Positions 24,151 through 33,146 of a DNA stretch of 64,000 bases are shown in pieces. The stretch comes from an uncultured Oscillospiraceae bacterium (GTDB lineage: Bacteria > Bacillota > Clostridia > Oscillospirales > Acutalibacteraceae): the NCBI GenBank assembly GCA_900546265.1, contig URCA01000013.1, positions 20,833-84,832 on the forward strand, written 5' to 3'. Position 1 is the first letter of the stretch; each line of letters starts with the position of its first letter. The position numbers and the translations under genes are program-made. Below the pieces are notes generated by a model. The model had not been told where the DNA came from and did not search any database. It worked only from the letters and a program-made list of their open reading frames with translations.

Positions 24151-26802
24151 ATGCGCTTTTCACGCGGAACACGGCTGGCGGCCTGCCTGCTTGCGCTTTC
24201 CATAAGCCTTCCGGGCGGGCTGGCCCGCGCGGCGGAGAGCGCCGAATCGCCTCTCACCCTGACGGAGGGCCAGTCTGTCACCCTGACGCTGGAGGCCCCG
24301 CAGACGGGCGAATACCGGCTGGAGCTGGAGTTCATGGCGCTGACGGGCAAAACGGTCAATCCGCAGGCGACTCTCTCTCTCGGGGAGGCCTACCGCACCT
24401 CGGTCACCCTTCCCCGCCTATGGAAGGATTTGCGGCAGGGAGATCGGTTTGCCGTGGATGAGAAGGGCAACGAGCTGGTTCCCCGACAGGAGGAGCTTTT
24501 CGAGCGCCAGACGGTTGTTCTGTCCCTCGTCGGAGGCGGACAGCCGGTGAAGCTGGAGGCGGGCCGGTACACGCTGACCCTGACGATGACGGCCAAATCC
24601 ATCGAGCTGTACGGTGCGCGCCTGGTGCCCGCCGTCGGCCGCAGCTATGCCGCCTATACCGAGGAGCAGGCCGATAAGCCAGCGGGGGAGACGGTTCCCA
24701 TCTATCTGGAAGCGGAGCTGCCGTCCCGCAAGTCCTCCGCGGGCCTTACGGCCACCTTCGACAACAGCTCCCCCGATATCAGCCCCAGCGCCGCCGATCG
24801 CACGCTGCTCGGCTTGATTTCAGCCGGTTCACGGGAGGGCCAGTGGCTGGAATGGGAATTCGAGGCCGCACAGCCGGGCTTTTATAAGCTGACCATCGGC
24901 TACCGGCAGAACAGCATGCGGGGGCTCGGGGTGCGCCGCGGCGTCACCCTAGACGGCAAACCCCTGTTCGACGAGCTGGACGAACTGGTTTTTCCTTATA
25001 CCGAGTCGTTCGCCGCCCTGACGCCGGGTGGGGAGTCGCCTTACCAGATTTATCTGGACAAGGGAAAGCACACCCTGCGCCTGACGGCGACGCGTGGGCA
25101 GCTGGTGGAACCGCTGGCGGCGCTGGATCAGGCGATCGATCGCATGAACAAGGCCTACCGCGATATTCTGGTCATCACCGGGACGACCCCCGATCCCTAT
25201 CGCGACTACTATCTGGAAAAGGAAATCCCCACCCTGCTGGACGATCTCGCCTGGTGCCGGGATACCTTGCGCGCCGGCGCGCGCTGCATCGAAGCCTTGA
25301 CGGGAGGCCGGAGAGGAAGCGAGACGAGCCCCATCGACGAAGCGGTCCGCACCCTCGACGGCCTGCTGGAAAAGCCCTATCTCATTGCCCAGAGGCTGAG
25401 CCTGTACAAAGCGCAAATTGATGCGGTGGCCAACCAGAGCGCCTATCTGAGCAGCCAGCCTCTGGAGCTGGATACGCTGGAGCTGCTGCCTGTGGAGGAG
25501 GCGTCCCACCGCCGGACACACAGCCTCCTCGAGCGGATAGGGTATCGCGCCGCGGTGTTCTTCCAGTCCTTCCTCAAGGACTACAGCTCGTCCACCGCTG
25601 TGCAGGCATCCGGCCCCCCGCTGAAGGTGTGGATCAGCGTTTCGGAGCTGCTGACCACCGGGTCGGCCGCCGGGCGGGAGCAGATGCAGGTGCTGCAGCG
25701 GCTGTGCGCCGAGGAGTTTCCTTATCCGGTGGAGCTGGCTCTGGTGAATACGAACGATGTCATCACCCAGGCCATCGTGTCGGGGAAGGGGCCCGACGTC
25801 GCCCTGTTCGTACCCGAGCAGACGGTGATCAATCTGGCCGTTCGCGGCGCGCTGGCCGATTTTCAGACGATGGACGGCATCGAAACGGTAAAGGAGCGCT
25901 TTCATCCTTCCGCCTTGGTGGCGGCGGGCTGGAACGGCGGGCTGTACGCTCTGCCGGAAACGCAGACGTGGTTCATGCTCTTCTGCCGGACGGATATTCT
26001 AAACGAGCTGGGCCTCGATATTCCGGACACCTGGGACGAACTGTATCACGTCCTCCAGGTGCTGCGCCAACGGAACATGCTCGTGGGCGTGCCCGAGGAC
26101 CAGCGGGTGTACGAAATGCTGCTGCTGCAGCGCGGCGGCCGGGTGTTCAATACGGATTTGACGGCCACCGACATGGAGAGCGACGTGTCTGTCGGGGCGT
26201 TTGCCGCTTGGACCGATTTCTTTGTCAAGCATTCCACGCCGGTCGCCTACGACTTTTACAACCGGTTCCGTACCGGCGAAATGCCCATCGGCATCGTCAA
26301 CTATACCCTGTATAACCAGCTGCAGGTGGCCGCTCCCGAAATCCGCGGCTTGTGGGAAATGGCGCCGGTGCCCGGCGTCGAGGTGAACGGGGAGTTAAAC
26401 CGTGCCCAATCCTGCGTGGTCAACGGCTGCGTCGTGGTGCAGAGCAGCGCCCTGCGCGACAAGGCGTTCGCCTTTGCGGACTGGTGGACGAGTGACGAAA
26501 CGCAGGGGCGTTTCGGGCTGGACAGCGAAATTCTTCTGGGGGCCTCGGCCCGGTACAACACGGCCAATGTGGCGGCCGCCGCCGAGCTGGGCTGGACCGA
26601 TCGCGAGCAGGCGACCCTTTCCGCCGCGAGGCAGGCACTGTGGGATATCGAGCAGACGCCCGCGTCCTATTATTACAATCGCAACATTCTAAACGCGTTC
26701 CGCCGGGTGGTCTACAATTACGAAACGCCGCGGGACGTGATTGGGCGGTATGCGCGGGAAATCGATCGGGAGCTTGTGCGCAAGCGCAAGCAGCTGGGCT
26801 AA
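24151..26802 (+). CDS. Two-part binding protein: glycan-binding beta-sandwiches fused to solute-binding protein (set B, copy 1)
   Basis: An 883-aa secreted protein with a Sec signal peptide ending near ARA-AES and no lipobox Cys. Residues about 30-165 and 185-320 look like two galactose-binding/CBM-type beta-sandwiches. A helical connector follows, containing the conserved TTPDPYRDYY. From about residue 490 to the end lies a family-1 solute-binding domain (VSGKGPDVALFVPEQ, LYALPETQTWFMLFCRTDILNELGL split by short gaps, DIPDTWDEL). The two permeases that follow are its partners. Such fusions are about twice the length of a normal SBP. How it stays at the cell is unclear without lipid or anchor; the signal peptide may be retained, or it may bind its permeases. 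The paralogue is 41629-44541. Confidence 0.85.
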   Translation: MRFSRGTRLAACLLALSISLPGGLARAAESAESPLTLTEGQSVTLTLEAPQTGEYRLELEFMALTGKTVNPQATLSLGEAYRTSVTLPRLWKDLRQGDRFAVDEKGNELVPRQEELFERQTVVLSLVGGGQPVKLEAGRYTLTLTMTAKSIELYGARLVPAVGRSYAAYTEEQADKPAGETVPIYLEAELPSRKSSAGLTATFDNSSPDISPSAADRTLLGLISAGSREGQWLEWEFEAAQPGFYKLTIGYRQNSMRGLGVRRGVTLDGKPLFDELDELVFPYTESFAALTPGGESPYQIYLDKGKHTLRLTATRGQLVEPLAALDQAIDRMNKAYRDILVITGTTPDPYRDYYLEKEIPTLLDDLAWCRDTLRAGARCIEALTGGRRGSETSPIDEAVRTLDGLLEKPYLIAQRLSLYKAQIDAVANQSAYLSSQPLELDTLELLPVEEASHRRTHSLLERIGYRAAVFFQSFLKDYSSSTAVQASGPPLKVWISVSELLTTGSAAGREQMQVLQRLCAEEFPYPVELALVNTNDVITQAIVSGKGPDVALFVPEQTVINLAVRGALADFQTMDGIETVKERFHPSALVAAGWNGGLYALPETQTWFMLFCRTDILNELGLDIPDTWDELYHVLQVLRQRNMLVGVPEDQRVYEMLLLQRGGRVFNTDLTATDMESDVSVGAFAAWTDFFVKHSTPVAYDFYNRFRTGEMPIGIVNYTLYNQLQVAAPEIRGLWEMAPVPGVEVNGELNRAQSCVVNGCVVVQSSALRDKAFAFADWWTSDETQGRFGLDSEILLGASARYNTANVAAAAELGWTDREQATLSAARQALWDIEQTPASYYYNRNILNAFRRVVYNYETPRDVIGRYAREIDRELVRKRKQLG

Positions 26803-26820
26803 GACGAGGGAGGGGAAGAA

Positions 26821-27717
26821 ATGACCGGGCTGAAACGGTTTTTCAAGAAATACGGAGCCAGCTATTTTCTCCTGTCCTTCTGGCTCGTTCTTTTCCTCTT
26901 TTTTACCGTGATTCCTATCGTCGCCTCGGTACTGCTCAGCTTTACCGACTTCGATATGGTCAACGCTTTGAAGCCGGTGGGCGTCGACAACTACATCCGC
27001 CTGCTGCTCGACGACGATATTTTTATCAAGGCGCTGGGCAACACGCTGTTTTACGCCCTCCTGACCGGCCCGGCCGGGTACCTTCTGAGCTTCATCGTGG
27101 CGTGGCTTATCAATGAGACGGGCCGCAACATGCGCGCGGCGCTCACCCTCATATTTTACGCGCCCGCCCTCGCCGGCAACGTCTTTATGGCGTGGCAGTA
27201 TATTTTCAGCGGCGACGCTTACGGCATTCTCAACAGTCTTCTCATGCGCTTCGGCTTCATTGCCGAGGCCATCCAGTGGCAGAACGATCCGCAGTACAAT
27301 TCCATCGTGGTGATTACGGTCATCCTGTGGATGAGCATGGGGGCCGGCTTCCTCTCGTTTGTGGCGGGCTTCAAGCAGCTTAATACCAGTCTCTATGAGG
27401 CGGCGGCGATGGACGGCCTGCACAACCGGTGGCAGGAGCTGTGGTACATCACGCTGCCGCAGATGGTGCCCCAGCTACTCATCGGCGCGGTGCTGACCAT
27501 TTCCACCTCGTTTGCCGTGGGCTATCAGAACTCCGTGCTGACCGGCAATCCCTCCACCGACTATTCCACCCATACCGTCGTGCTGCACATGTCGGATTAT
27601 GGCTATACACGCCTGGAAATGGGTTACGCCTGCACGGTGGCGGTGGTGCTTTTCGTCATCATGATCGCCACTTGGACCCTGATAAACCGGGGACTGCGCA
27701 GCCTGTCCAACGATTGA
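26821..27717 (+). CDS. Sugar ABC transporter permease B1 (copy 1)
   Basis: A 298-aa MalF-type permease. The first helix starts near residue 15 (SYFLLSFWLVLFLFFTVIPI), the EAA loop SLYEAAAMDGLHNRWQELWY lies near residues 190-213, and a final helix precedes the basic end. The ribosome binding site is GAGGGAGGGGAAGAA. It is 18 bases from the upstream binding-protein gene. It is clearly more like permease B1 of the second cluster (shared RWQELWY, GYACT/AI blocks) than like A1 next door, so the duplication of whole sets predates the divergence of the clusters. Confidence 0.92.
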   Translation: MTGLKRFFKKYGASYFLLSFWLVLFLFFTVIPIVASVLLSFTDFDMVNALKPVGVDNYIRLLLDDDIFIKALGNTLFYALLTGPAGYLLSFIVAWLINETGRNMRAALTLIFYAPALAGNVFMAWQYIFSGDAYGILNSLLMRFGFIAEAIQWQNDPQYNSIVVITVILWMSMGAGFLSFVAGFKQLNTSLYEAAAMDGLHNRWQELWYITLPQMVPQLLIGAVLTISTSFAVGYQNSVLTGNPSTDYSTHTVVLHMSDYGYTRLEMGYACTVAVVLFVIMIATWTLINRGLRSLSND

Positions 27718-27745
27718 CGGCATCCCCAGAGAGGAGTTGATAACC

Positions 27746-28609
27746 GTGAGAACACTGCTGCGGCACCGACGGCGCATTTCCCGCTCGGCGGGAGGCAATT
27801 TTCTGGTGGCTCTTTTCCTGTTGCTGCTGGGCGCGTTCATGCTGCTGCCCATCTACTATACGGTGGTCAATTCCCTCAAGCCCATTCACGAGCTGTTTCT
27901 GTTTCCGCCCCGGCTGTATGTGACAAGCCCCACCCTGGATAATTTCCGCGGTCTTATCCGCATCCAGGGGCAGGCGCCGGTTCCCTTTGAACGCTACGCA
28001 TTCAACAGCCTGTTCGTGACCGTGGCGGCCACCGGCGGCTTCATGCTGGCCGCCTCCATGGCGGCCTATCCGCTGGCGAAGCATAGGTTTCCGGGGAAAA
28101 AGGTGATTTTGCAGCTGGTGGTGTTCGCCATCCTGTTTCGCACCGAGGTCACGGCGGTGCCGCAGTATATCCTTATGGTGAAAACCCGCCTCATCGATAC
28201 CTACGCCGCCCTGATTCTCCCCGCGTTGGCGACCTCCTTCGGGGTGTTCCTCATGACGCAGTTCGCCGAGGGCATTCCGGAGGAAATCCTCGAATCGGCC
28301 CGCATCGACGGAGCCAAGGAAATCCCGCTGTTTTTCCGCATGGTGCTGCCCATGGTGCGGCCGGCCTGGCTGACCCTCGGGATATTCACCTTCACCAGCG
28401 TATGGAGTACGACCGGCACGCAGTTCATTTACAGCGAGGAGCTCAAGATGCTGCCCGCCATGCTCGCCCAAATCGGGGGCGCGGGATTGTCGCGCGCAGG
28501 CGTTTCGGCAGCGGTCAGCGTGCTGCTCATGGTGCCGCCGGTGGTGATGTTCCTCTTTTGTCAGCGTTCCGTTATCGAAACCATGGCCCATTCGGGCCTT
28601 AAATCCTAG
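27746..28609 (+). CDS. Carbohydrate ABC transporter permease B2 (copy 1)
   Basis: A 287-aa MalG-type permease. Start GTG 27746 lies 9 bases after GAGAGGAG; the in-frame TTG at 27737 touches that site and is unlikely. The EAA loop EEILESARIDGAKEIPLFFR is near residues 179-202. The C-terminus QRSVIETMAHSGLKS matches the end of permease B2 in the other cluster (IETMASSGLKD). The stop codon TAG (28607-28609) lies inside the left arm of a 105-base inverted repeat. Together with B1 and the binding-protein fusion it forms the second importer of this gene run. Confidence 0.92.
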   Translation: MRTLLRHRRRISRSAGGNFLVALFLLLLGAFMLLPIYYTVVNSLKPIHELFLFPPRLYVTSPTLDNFRGLIRIQGQAPVPFERYAFNSLFVTVAATGGFMLAASMAAYPLAKHRFPGKKVILQLVVFAILFRTEVTAVPQYILMVKTRLIDTYAALILPALATSFGVFLMTQFAEGIPEEILESARIDGAKEIPLFFRMVLPMVRPAWLTLGIFTFTSVWSTTGTQFIYSEELKMLPAMLAQIGGAGLSRAGVSAAVSVLLMVPPVVMFLFCQRSVIETMAHSGLKS

Positions 28610-28709
28610 GTAAGCGATGAACCAATCACGCCTGACGGCTCAGCGGCGACTTGGCGGAGAAATCCCCTGCACCAATCCAACCGCTGGATTTCATCATCGC
28701 TTACCTAGG
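28605..28709 (+). repeat. 105-base inverted repeat straddling a stop codon
   Basis: CCTAGGTAAGCGATGA (28605-28620) and TCATCGCTTACCTAGG (28694-28709) are perfect 16-bp complements 73 bases apart. A smaller hairpin, AATCCA (28674-28679)/TGGATT (28685-28690), lies inside. The left arm contains the TAG stop of permease B2. No T-tract follows, so it is not a standard terminator. It may be an mRNA processing or stability element, or a small mobile-type repeat. Confidence 0.8.
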
Positions 28710-28737
28710 GCTACTCGCCGGAGAAGGGGGAAAGACG

Positions 28738-30192
28738 GTGTATAAGCGTATCGTTTGCCTGCTGGCGGCCGCCGTGTTTTTCATGACCGGCCTCAAGGCG
28801 TCGGCGGGATATTATTACGACAGGCGGGGCCGCTCGGTCGCCGCGCCCGACACCTATGTGGCCGGCGGCCTTCTCGACGGGAACGCGCTGGGGATCGGCT
28901 CGTTCGATGCGATCGGGGATCTGTATGTCGACGGCGAGGAGGCCCTGTACATCGCGGACACGGGCAACGATCGGGTGGTCGTTCTGTCTGCGGACGACAC
29001 CGTGCGGCGGGTGGTGGAAACGGTGGAAACCGATGAAGGCCCGGTGCCGCTGAACGCGCCCGAGGGCGTGTTTTATCACAACGGCCTGCTGTATATCTGC
29101 AACACGGGCGGCGGCGAGGTGCTGGCCGTGGACGCGGACAACCGCGTGGTGCGCCGTCTGGGGAAGCCGGAATCCGCCAGCCTGTCGGAGGAGGCGGTTT
29201 TCAAGCCCTCCAAGGTGGCTGTTAACGCGTCAGGGGCGGTGTTCGTCGCCGCCTCCGGTATCTATTTGGGTCTGCTGCAATACGGGACCGACGATGTATT
29301 CGCCAACTTTTTCGGCGCCGCCAAGGTGGAGGTGACGCCCGACGTGGTGCTGGCCGCCATGTGGAAAAGCCTGTTCACCGACGCCCAGCGGGAATCCCTC
29401 AAGCGGGAAATCTCCACGGAATACGCCAACCTGTTTATCGACAGCGAGGATTTTGTGTTTACGGTGACGTCCACGGTCAACGAAAAACAGGTCAGCCGCC
29501 TTAATGCGGCGGGAGAGAACATCCTCAAATATCCCGGCTACGACGACGCCTCTCTTTTTACCTCCGGATACAACCGCAACAACTTCGGAGATCAGGAGTT
29601 CGACTACTCCAAGGGCTATAAAATTGTCAGCCAGCTGACCGACCTGCATGTCGACGCGGAGGGGATCCTGACCGTGCTCGACAGCCGTCGGGGCAAAGTG
29701 CTGCAGTTCGACAGCGAGCTGAATCCCATCGGGGTATTCGGCGGCACCGGCGACCAGCGCGGCTTTTTCCGCGGCGCGGCGGCCCTTGAGAAGCAGGGGG
29801 AGGCCTATCTTATTGCCGATGGGGATAAAAACACCATTACCCGCATGGTGCCCACCGGATATATCCGCACGGTGCGGGAGGCGCTGGCCGGCTACCGGCA
29901 AGGAGAATATGCCCGCTCGGAGGAGCTGTGGAACGAGGTGCTTGCCTCCAACCCGCACTTTACCGTCGCCTATCGCAGCATCGGCCGCGCCCTGCTGGCC
30001 GATGGCGACTGCCGGGCGGCGATGGAATACCTGCGGGAGGGCGACGACCGGTATTATTATTCGCTCGCCCTGCAGGAATACCGCCGGGATTTCATCCGGA
30101 ACAACCTACTCTGGCTGCTGCCCGCCATGCTCGCCGTCCTGGCGGGGCTGGTTGTGGGCTGGCGCCGCTTGAAACGATGGCTGCAATCCTGA
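28738..30192 (+). CDS. NHL-propeller/TPR-like membrane protein (copy 1)
   Basis: This 484-aa protein starts at GTG 28738, preceded by GGAGAAGGGGGAAAG, which gives a proper signal peptide (VYKRIVCLLAAAVFFMTGLKA). Residues about 50-370 hold NHL-type propeller blades (DLYVDGEEALYIADTGNDRV, LYICNTGGGEVLAVD, LTVLDSRRGKVLQFD). A short helical TPR-like region follows (REALAGYRQGEYARSEELWN, then YRSIGRALLADGDCRAAMEYL). One transmembrane helix near 448-470 (LWLLPAMLAVLAGLVVGW) and a short basic cytoplasmic tail end it. The propeller therefore faces outward. It is the first of a conserved NHL-Yip1-DUF5696 triplet also present at 48881-53670. Function unknown; an accessory role in glycan import or sensing is inferred from context. 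Confidence 0.8.
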   Translation: MYKRIVCLLAAAVFFMTGLKASAGYYYDRRGRSVAAPDTYVAGGLLDGNALGIGSFDAIGDLYVDGEEALYIADTGNDRVVVLSADDTVRRVVETVETDEGPVPLNAPEGVFYHNGLLYICNTGGGEVLAVDADNRVVRRLGKPESASLSEEAVFKPSKVAVNASGAVFVAASGIYLGLLQYGTDDVFANFFGAAKVEVTPDVVLAAMWKSLFTDAQRESLKREISTEYANLFIDSEDFVFTVTSTVNEKQVSRLNAAGENILKYPGYDDASLFTSGYNRNNFGDQEFDYSKGYKIVSQLTDLHVDAEGILTVLDSRRGKVLQFDSELNPIGVFGGTGDQRGFFRGAAALEKQGEAYLIADGDKNTITRMVPTGYIRTVREALAGYRQGEYARSEELWNEVLASNPHFTVAYRSIGRALLADGDCRAAMEYLREGDDRYYYSLALQEYRRDFIRNNLLWLLPAMLAVLAGLVVGWRRLKRWLQS

Positions 30193-30216
30193 TGTCGCAT
30201 GAAAGGAGGGGATCCC

Positions 30217-30918
30217 ATGTCCAACCTGCGCAAATTCCTGCAGCTGAGCTATAACCGCGTCCGGTATCGGGAGCTGGTCGAACCCCACGGCAGAGCCTTT
30301 GATAAATCTCGCTTTCTCGTGCCGTTCCGTCAGTTTTTGCATCCCCTCCAGACCTATGGCGCTATGAAATTCGAGGGGCGGGGCTCTCTGCCGCTGGCCA
30401 ATTGTCTGGCCCTTTTGTATCTGGCGTGCCAGGTGGCGCGCTACTTTGGAACCGGCTATCTGTTCAACGGCAACGAGCCGGAGAATTTCAACCTGCTGAC
30501 AACGCTCGCGTCCACCGTCGGCCTGCTCGTCCTATGGACGGTGTGCAACTGGACGACCAGTGCCCTGCTGGAGGGGGAGGGGTCCATCCGGGAACTGTGG
30601 ATAGCCTCCTGCTACGCTACCCTTCCCTATTTGGTCATCGTCCTGCCGCTGACCGGGCTGTCGGGCGTGTTCACGCTGCCGGAGGCGGTATTCCTGAACA
30701 CCGGTCTGGCCATCGCCCAGGGGTGGATGCTGGTGCTGCTGTTCTGCGGCACCATGATTACACAACAATTCACGGTGTCCCGCACCATCGTCTGTGTGCT
30801 GCTGACCATCCTCCTGATGCTGGGAGTGGTGTTTCTGCTGCTGCTTTTCTTCACCATTTTTCAGCAGGTGGCCGGCTTTGTGTCCACCGTGTTCGCGGAA
30901 CTAACCCGTCGGGGATAA
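30217..30918 (+). CDS. Yip1-family integral membrane protein (copy 1)
   Basis: A 233-aa protein with about five hydrophobic helices and a cytoplasmic N-terminus of about 50 residues. It carries family-like blocks: FLHPLQTYGAMKFEGRGS before the first helix, and LWTVCNWTTSALLEGEGSIRELW between helices. ATG 30217 has AAAGGAGGGG 6 bases upstream; ATG 30199 would add six residues but precedes that site. Bacterial Yip1-domain proteins have no settled function. It sits between the NHL and DUF5696 genes in both clusters, which suggests a physical complex. The paralogue (51568-52206) shares the SNWCITTLVDGEGSFRD equivalent of the NWTTSALLEGEGSIRE block. Confidence 0.82.
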   Translation: MSNLRKFLQLSYNRVRYRELVEPHGRAFDKSRFLVPFRQFLHPLQTYGAMKFEGRGSLPLANCLALLYLACQVARYFGTGYLFNGNEPENFNLLTTLASTVGLLVLWTVCNWTTSALLEGEGSIRELWIASCYATLPYLVIVLPLTGLSGVFTLPEAVFLNTGLAIAQGWMLVLLFCGTMITQQFTVSRTIVCVLLTILLMLGVVFLLLLFFTIFQQVAGFVSTVFAELTRRG

Positions 30919-30950
30919 CCGGCGCGGGGGTAGAGAAAGGAGTGTCGGCC

Positions 30951-33131
30951 ATGAAATGGCGCGCGTGTACAGCGGTCGTTGTCCTGCTTTTTGCCACCGC
31001 CCTGCATATCGCGGCGGGTCCCGCCCAGCCCGATTCTGACGGGCAGACGGCCACCCGGGCGTTCGAGCCGGACGAAAACATGGTGCAGGCCGAAACCGGT
31101 GCGGGCCGGTACTCCCTGTGGATGAACGCCCTGAACGCGGCGGTATGCCTTGCGGATGAAAAAACAGGAAACACTTGGTGGACCAATCCGATCGCCCCCA
31201 AGCTGGACGTGTTTACCACCGACGCCGCCATCGAGGAAATGCGGGCGCAATTGGTGGTGCGGTATTACAACGAGGACAAGGTGGTGAAAACCGTCAACAC
31301 CGTCCAGTGCCTGGAGAACGACACGGTGCAGATCAGCCATATTCCCGACGGGTTCCAGGCGGTTTACGATTTTACCGGGCCCGAGGAGAATTTTTCTCTC
31401 ACCCTGCAATACACGCTGACCGGCGATCGCCTGCAGGTCGCGCTGCCCGCGGGGGGGATCGAGGAGCGGGGGAGCGCGCGCATCAGCGAGGTGGACGTGC
31501 TGCCGCACTTCCTGTCCGGCAATCGGGACGAGGAAGGCTATCTTTTTCTGCCGGACGGGGCAGGGGCCCTGATGACCTTCGCCGACTATAAGCCGAACGC
31601 TGCTCCCTACCGGCAGACGGTTTACGGCCGGGATACCGCCGTCTCCCTGCAATATGAGGAGGGAAAGCCTTTGACCGCCTCTCTCCCGGTGCTGGGGATG
31701 GTGAAAGAGGGCGCGGGGCTGCTGGCGGTGATCGAGGGCAACGCGGCGGCCGCCGTCCTGAGCGCGGTGCCCACGGGCGTTTACGCCGACTGCGCCAACG
31801 CGGGCGTTACCTTTGTCCTGCGTCAGATGGATCGGGCGGTCATCGCCAACAAGGACTGGACCTACAACGAATACCCCGTGGTGAATCCGAATCGCAGCGC
31901 CAACGACTGTGTACTCGCGTTTTATCCGGTGCCCGAAAACGCCGATTACAGCGTTTTGGCCGGCCGCTACCGGGACTTGCTCGATGAAACGGCGCACCGC
32001 GCACCCGCTTCCTCTTTTCTGCACGGGACGCTGGAATTCTATGGTCACGGCTGGAAGACAGCCACATTTTTGGGATTTCCCGTCAAGAAAAATGTGACGG
32101 CCACCACCTTTGCGCAGGTGCGCGCTTCGGTTGATCGGTTTGCGGAACGGGGCCTGACCCAGCTGGGTGTTCAGCTGATCGGCTTCGGCGACGAGGGATA
32201 CGAGCGGTCCTCCTCCGACAAAATGAAACCGGCCGGCTCCCTGGGCGGTCGCAAGGGCCTGGAGGTTCTGATCGGCAGTTTGCCAGACGGCGGCCAGGTC
32301 TTTTGGAGCCAGGATTTGGTGCGGCTGTTCGGCAGCAGCCGGAACGCGATACAAAGCCTCAGCCATGTGACGGTCAAGGGCGGGCGCTATCTGCTTTCCA
32401 CCGGCGCGATGGAGGAGAACGGCAGGCGGTGGCAGTACAGCCGCGCGGACACCGTCCTTCGCCGGGCCGGGACGCTGGAAAACAGCTTGAGCGACGGCCT
32501 CGGGGTCGATTTGGGGCTGGCCGGGGCAGAGCTGTACAGCGATTACAGTGACGCGCGGCCGATGGAACGGGAGCAGGCCTCCGCCGATATGGCGGCCGCG
32601 CTGGACGCCTTTGGCAAGCGGCCCGTGGCGGTGGCGGGAGGCAATCTGTACGCCGCGCTGCGCGCCGATCTGATAACGGATTTGCCTGCGGGGGCCTCCG
32701 GATTCGACTGTATGTCCGCGTCTGTGCCCTTTTACGGCATGGTGTTTTACGGATACGCCAGCCTGTGCGGCACACCGCTCAACACGGTGGACGACTGGGA
32801 CGAGGCGCTGCTCGACTGCCTGGAGTACGGCGTAGCGCCGGCGTGGCAATTGACCGGCTGTTCCAACCGTGCCCTGCGGGAGACCTCGCTGTCCTTTCTG
32901 TATAATACCGCCGCCGACGAGGTGGCGGAGCGGGCCATATCCCTGCTTGAACGGTACGAGGAAACGGCGGCGCGCCTGGACGGCCGGCGGATGCTCAGCC
33001 ATCGGCGGGAAAACGGCGTCGTTCAGGCGGCGTACAGCGGGAACGTGCGGCTGGTTATCAACCGCAGCGGACAGCCCACTGTGTTCGAGGGGGTCTCTTT
33101 GCCGCCCGGTGAGTGGCGGATATTGGAATAA
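30951..33131 (+). CDS. DUF5696-like secreted protein (copy 1)
   Basis: The 726-aa protein begins at ATG 30951 (ribosome binding site AGAAAGGAGTG); the same frame is open upstream to 30402, but that part overlaps the Yip1 gene and is not used. A signal peptide (MKWRACTAVVVLLFATALH) lacks a lipobox. Residues about 30-330 form a beta-rich N-terminal domain including LFLPDGAGALMTFADYKP and a PVLGMVKEGAGLLAVIEG strand pair. The centre looks like a TIM barrel, and the end is a small beta-domain (GNVRLVINRSGQPTVFEGVSLP), as in many glycoside hydrolases. I recognise it as DUF5696-like; hydrolase activity is inference. The cluster-2 paralogue is 883 aa and lipidated, so the anchoring differs. Confidence 0.8.
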   Translation: MKWRACTAVVVLLFATALHIAAGPAQPDSDGQTATRAFEPDENMVQAETGAGRYSLWMNALNAAVCLADEKTGNTWWTNPIAPKLDVFTTDAAIEEMRAQLVVRYYNEDKVVKTVNTVQCLENDTVQISHIPDGFQAVYDFTGPEENFSLTLQYTLTGDRLQVALPAGGIEERGSARISEVDVLPHFLSGNRDEEGYLFLPDGAGALMTFADYKPNAAPYRQTVYGRDTAVSLQYEEGKPLTASLPVLGMVKEGAGLLAVIEGNAAAAVLSAVPTGVYADCANAGVTFVLRQMDRAVIANKDWTYNEYPVVNPNRSANDCVLAFYPVPENADYSVLAGRYRDLLDETAHRAPASSFLHGTLEFYGHGWKTATFLGFPVKKNVTATTFAQVRASVDRFAERGLTQLGVQLIGFGDEGYERSSSDKMKPAGSLGGRKGLEVLIGSLPDGGQVFWSQDLVRLFGSSRNAIQSLSHVTVKGGRYLLSTGAMEENGRRWQYSRADTVLRRAGTLENSLSDGLGVDLGLAGAELYSDYSDARPMEREQASADMAAALDAFGKRPVAVAGGNLYAALRADLITDLPAGASGFDCMSASVPFYGMVFYGYASLCGTPLNTVDDWDEALLDCLEYGVAPAWQLTGCSNRALRETSLSFLYNTAADEVAERAISLLERYEETAARLDGRRMLSHRRENGVVQAAYSGNVRLVINRSGQPTVFEGVSLPPGEWRILE

Positions 33132-33146
33132 AAGAGGTGGGAAGAG

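Noticed and set aside
30402..30950. In-frame upstream extension of the DUF5696 gene.
   Set aside because: It overlaps the Yip1 gene in another frame, and a strong ribosome binding site with a signal peptide is present at 30951.
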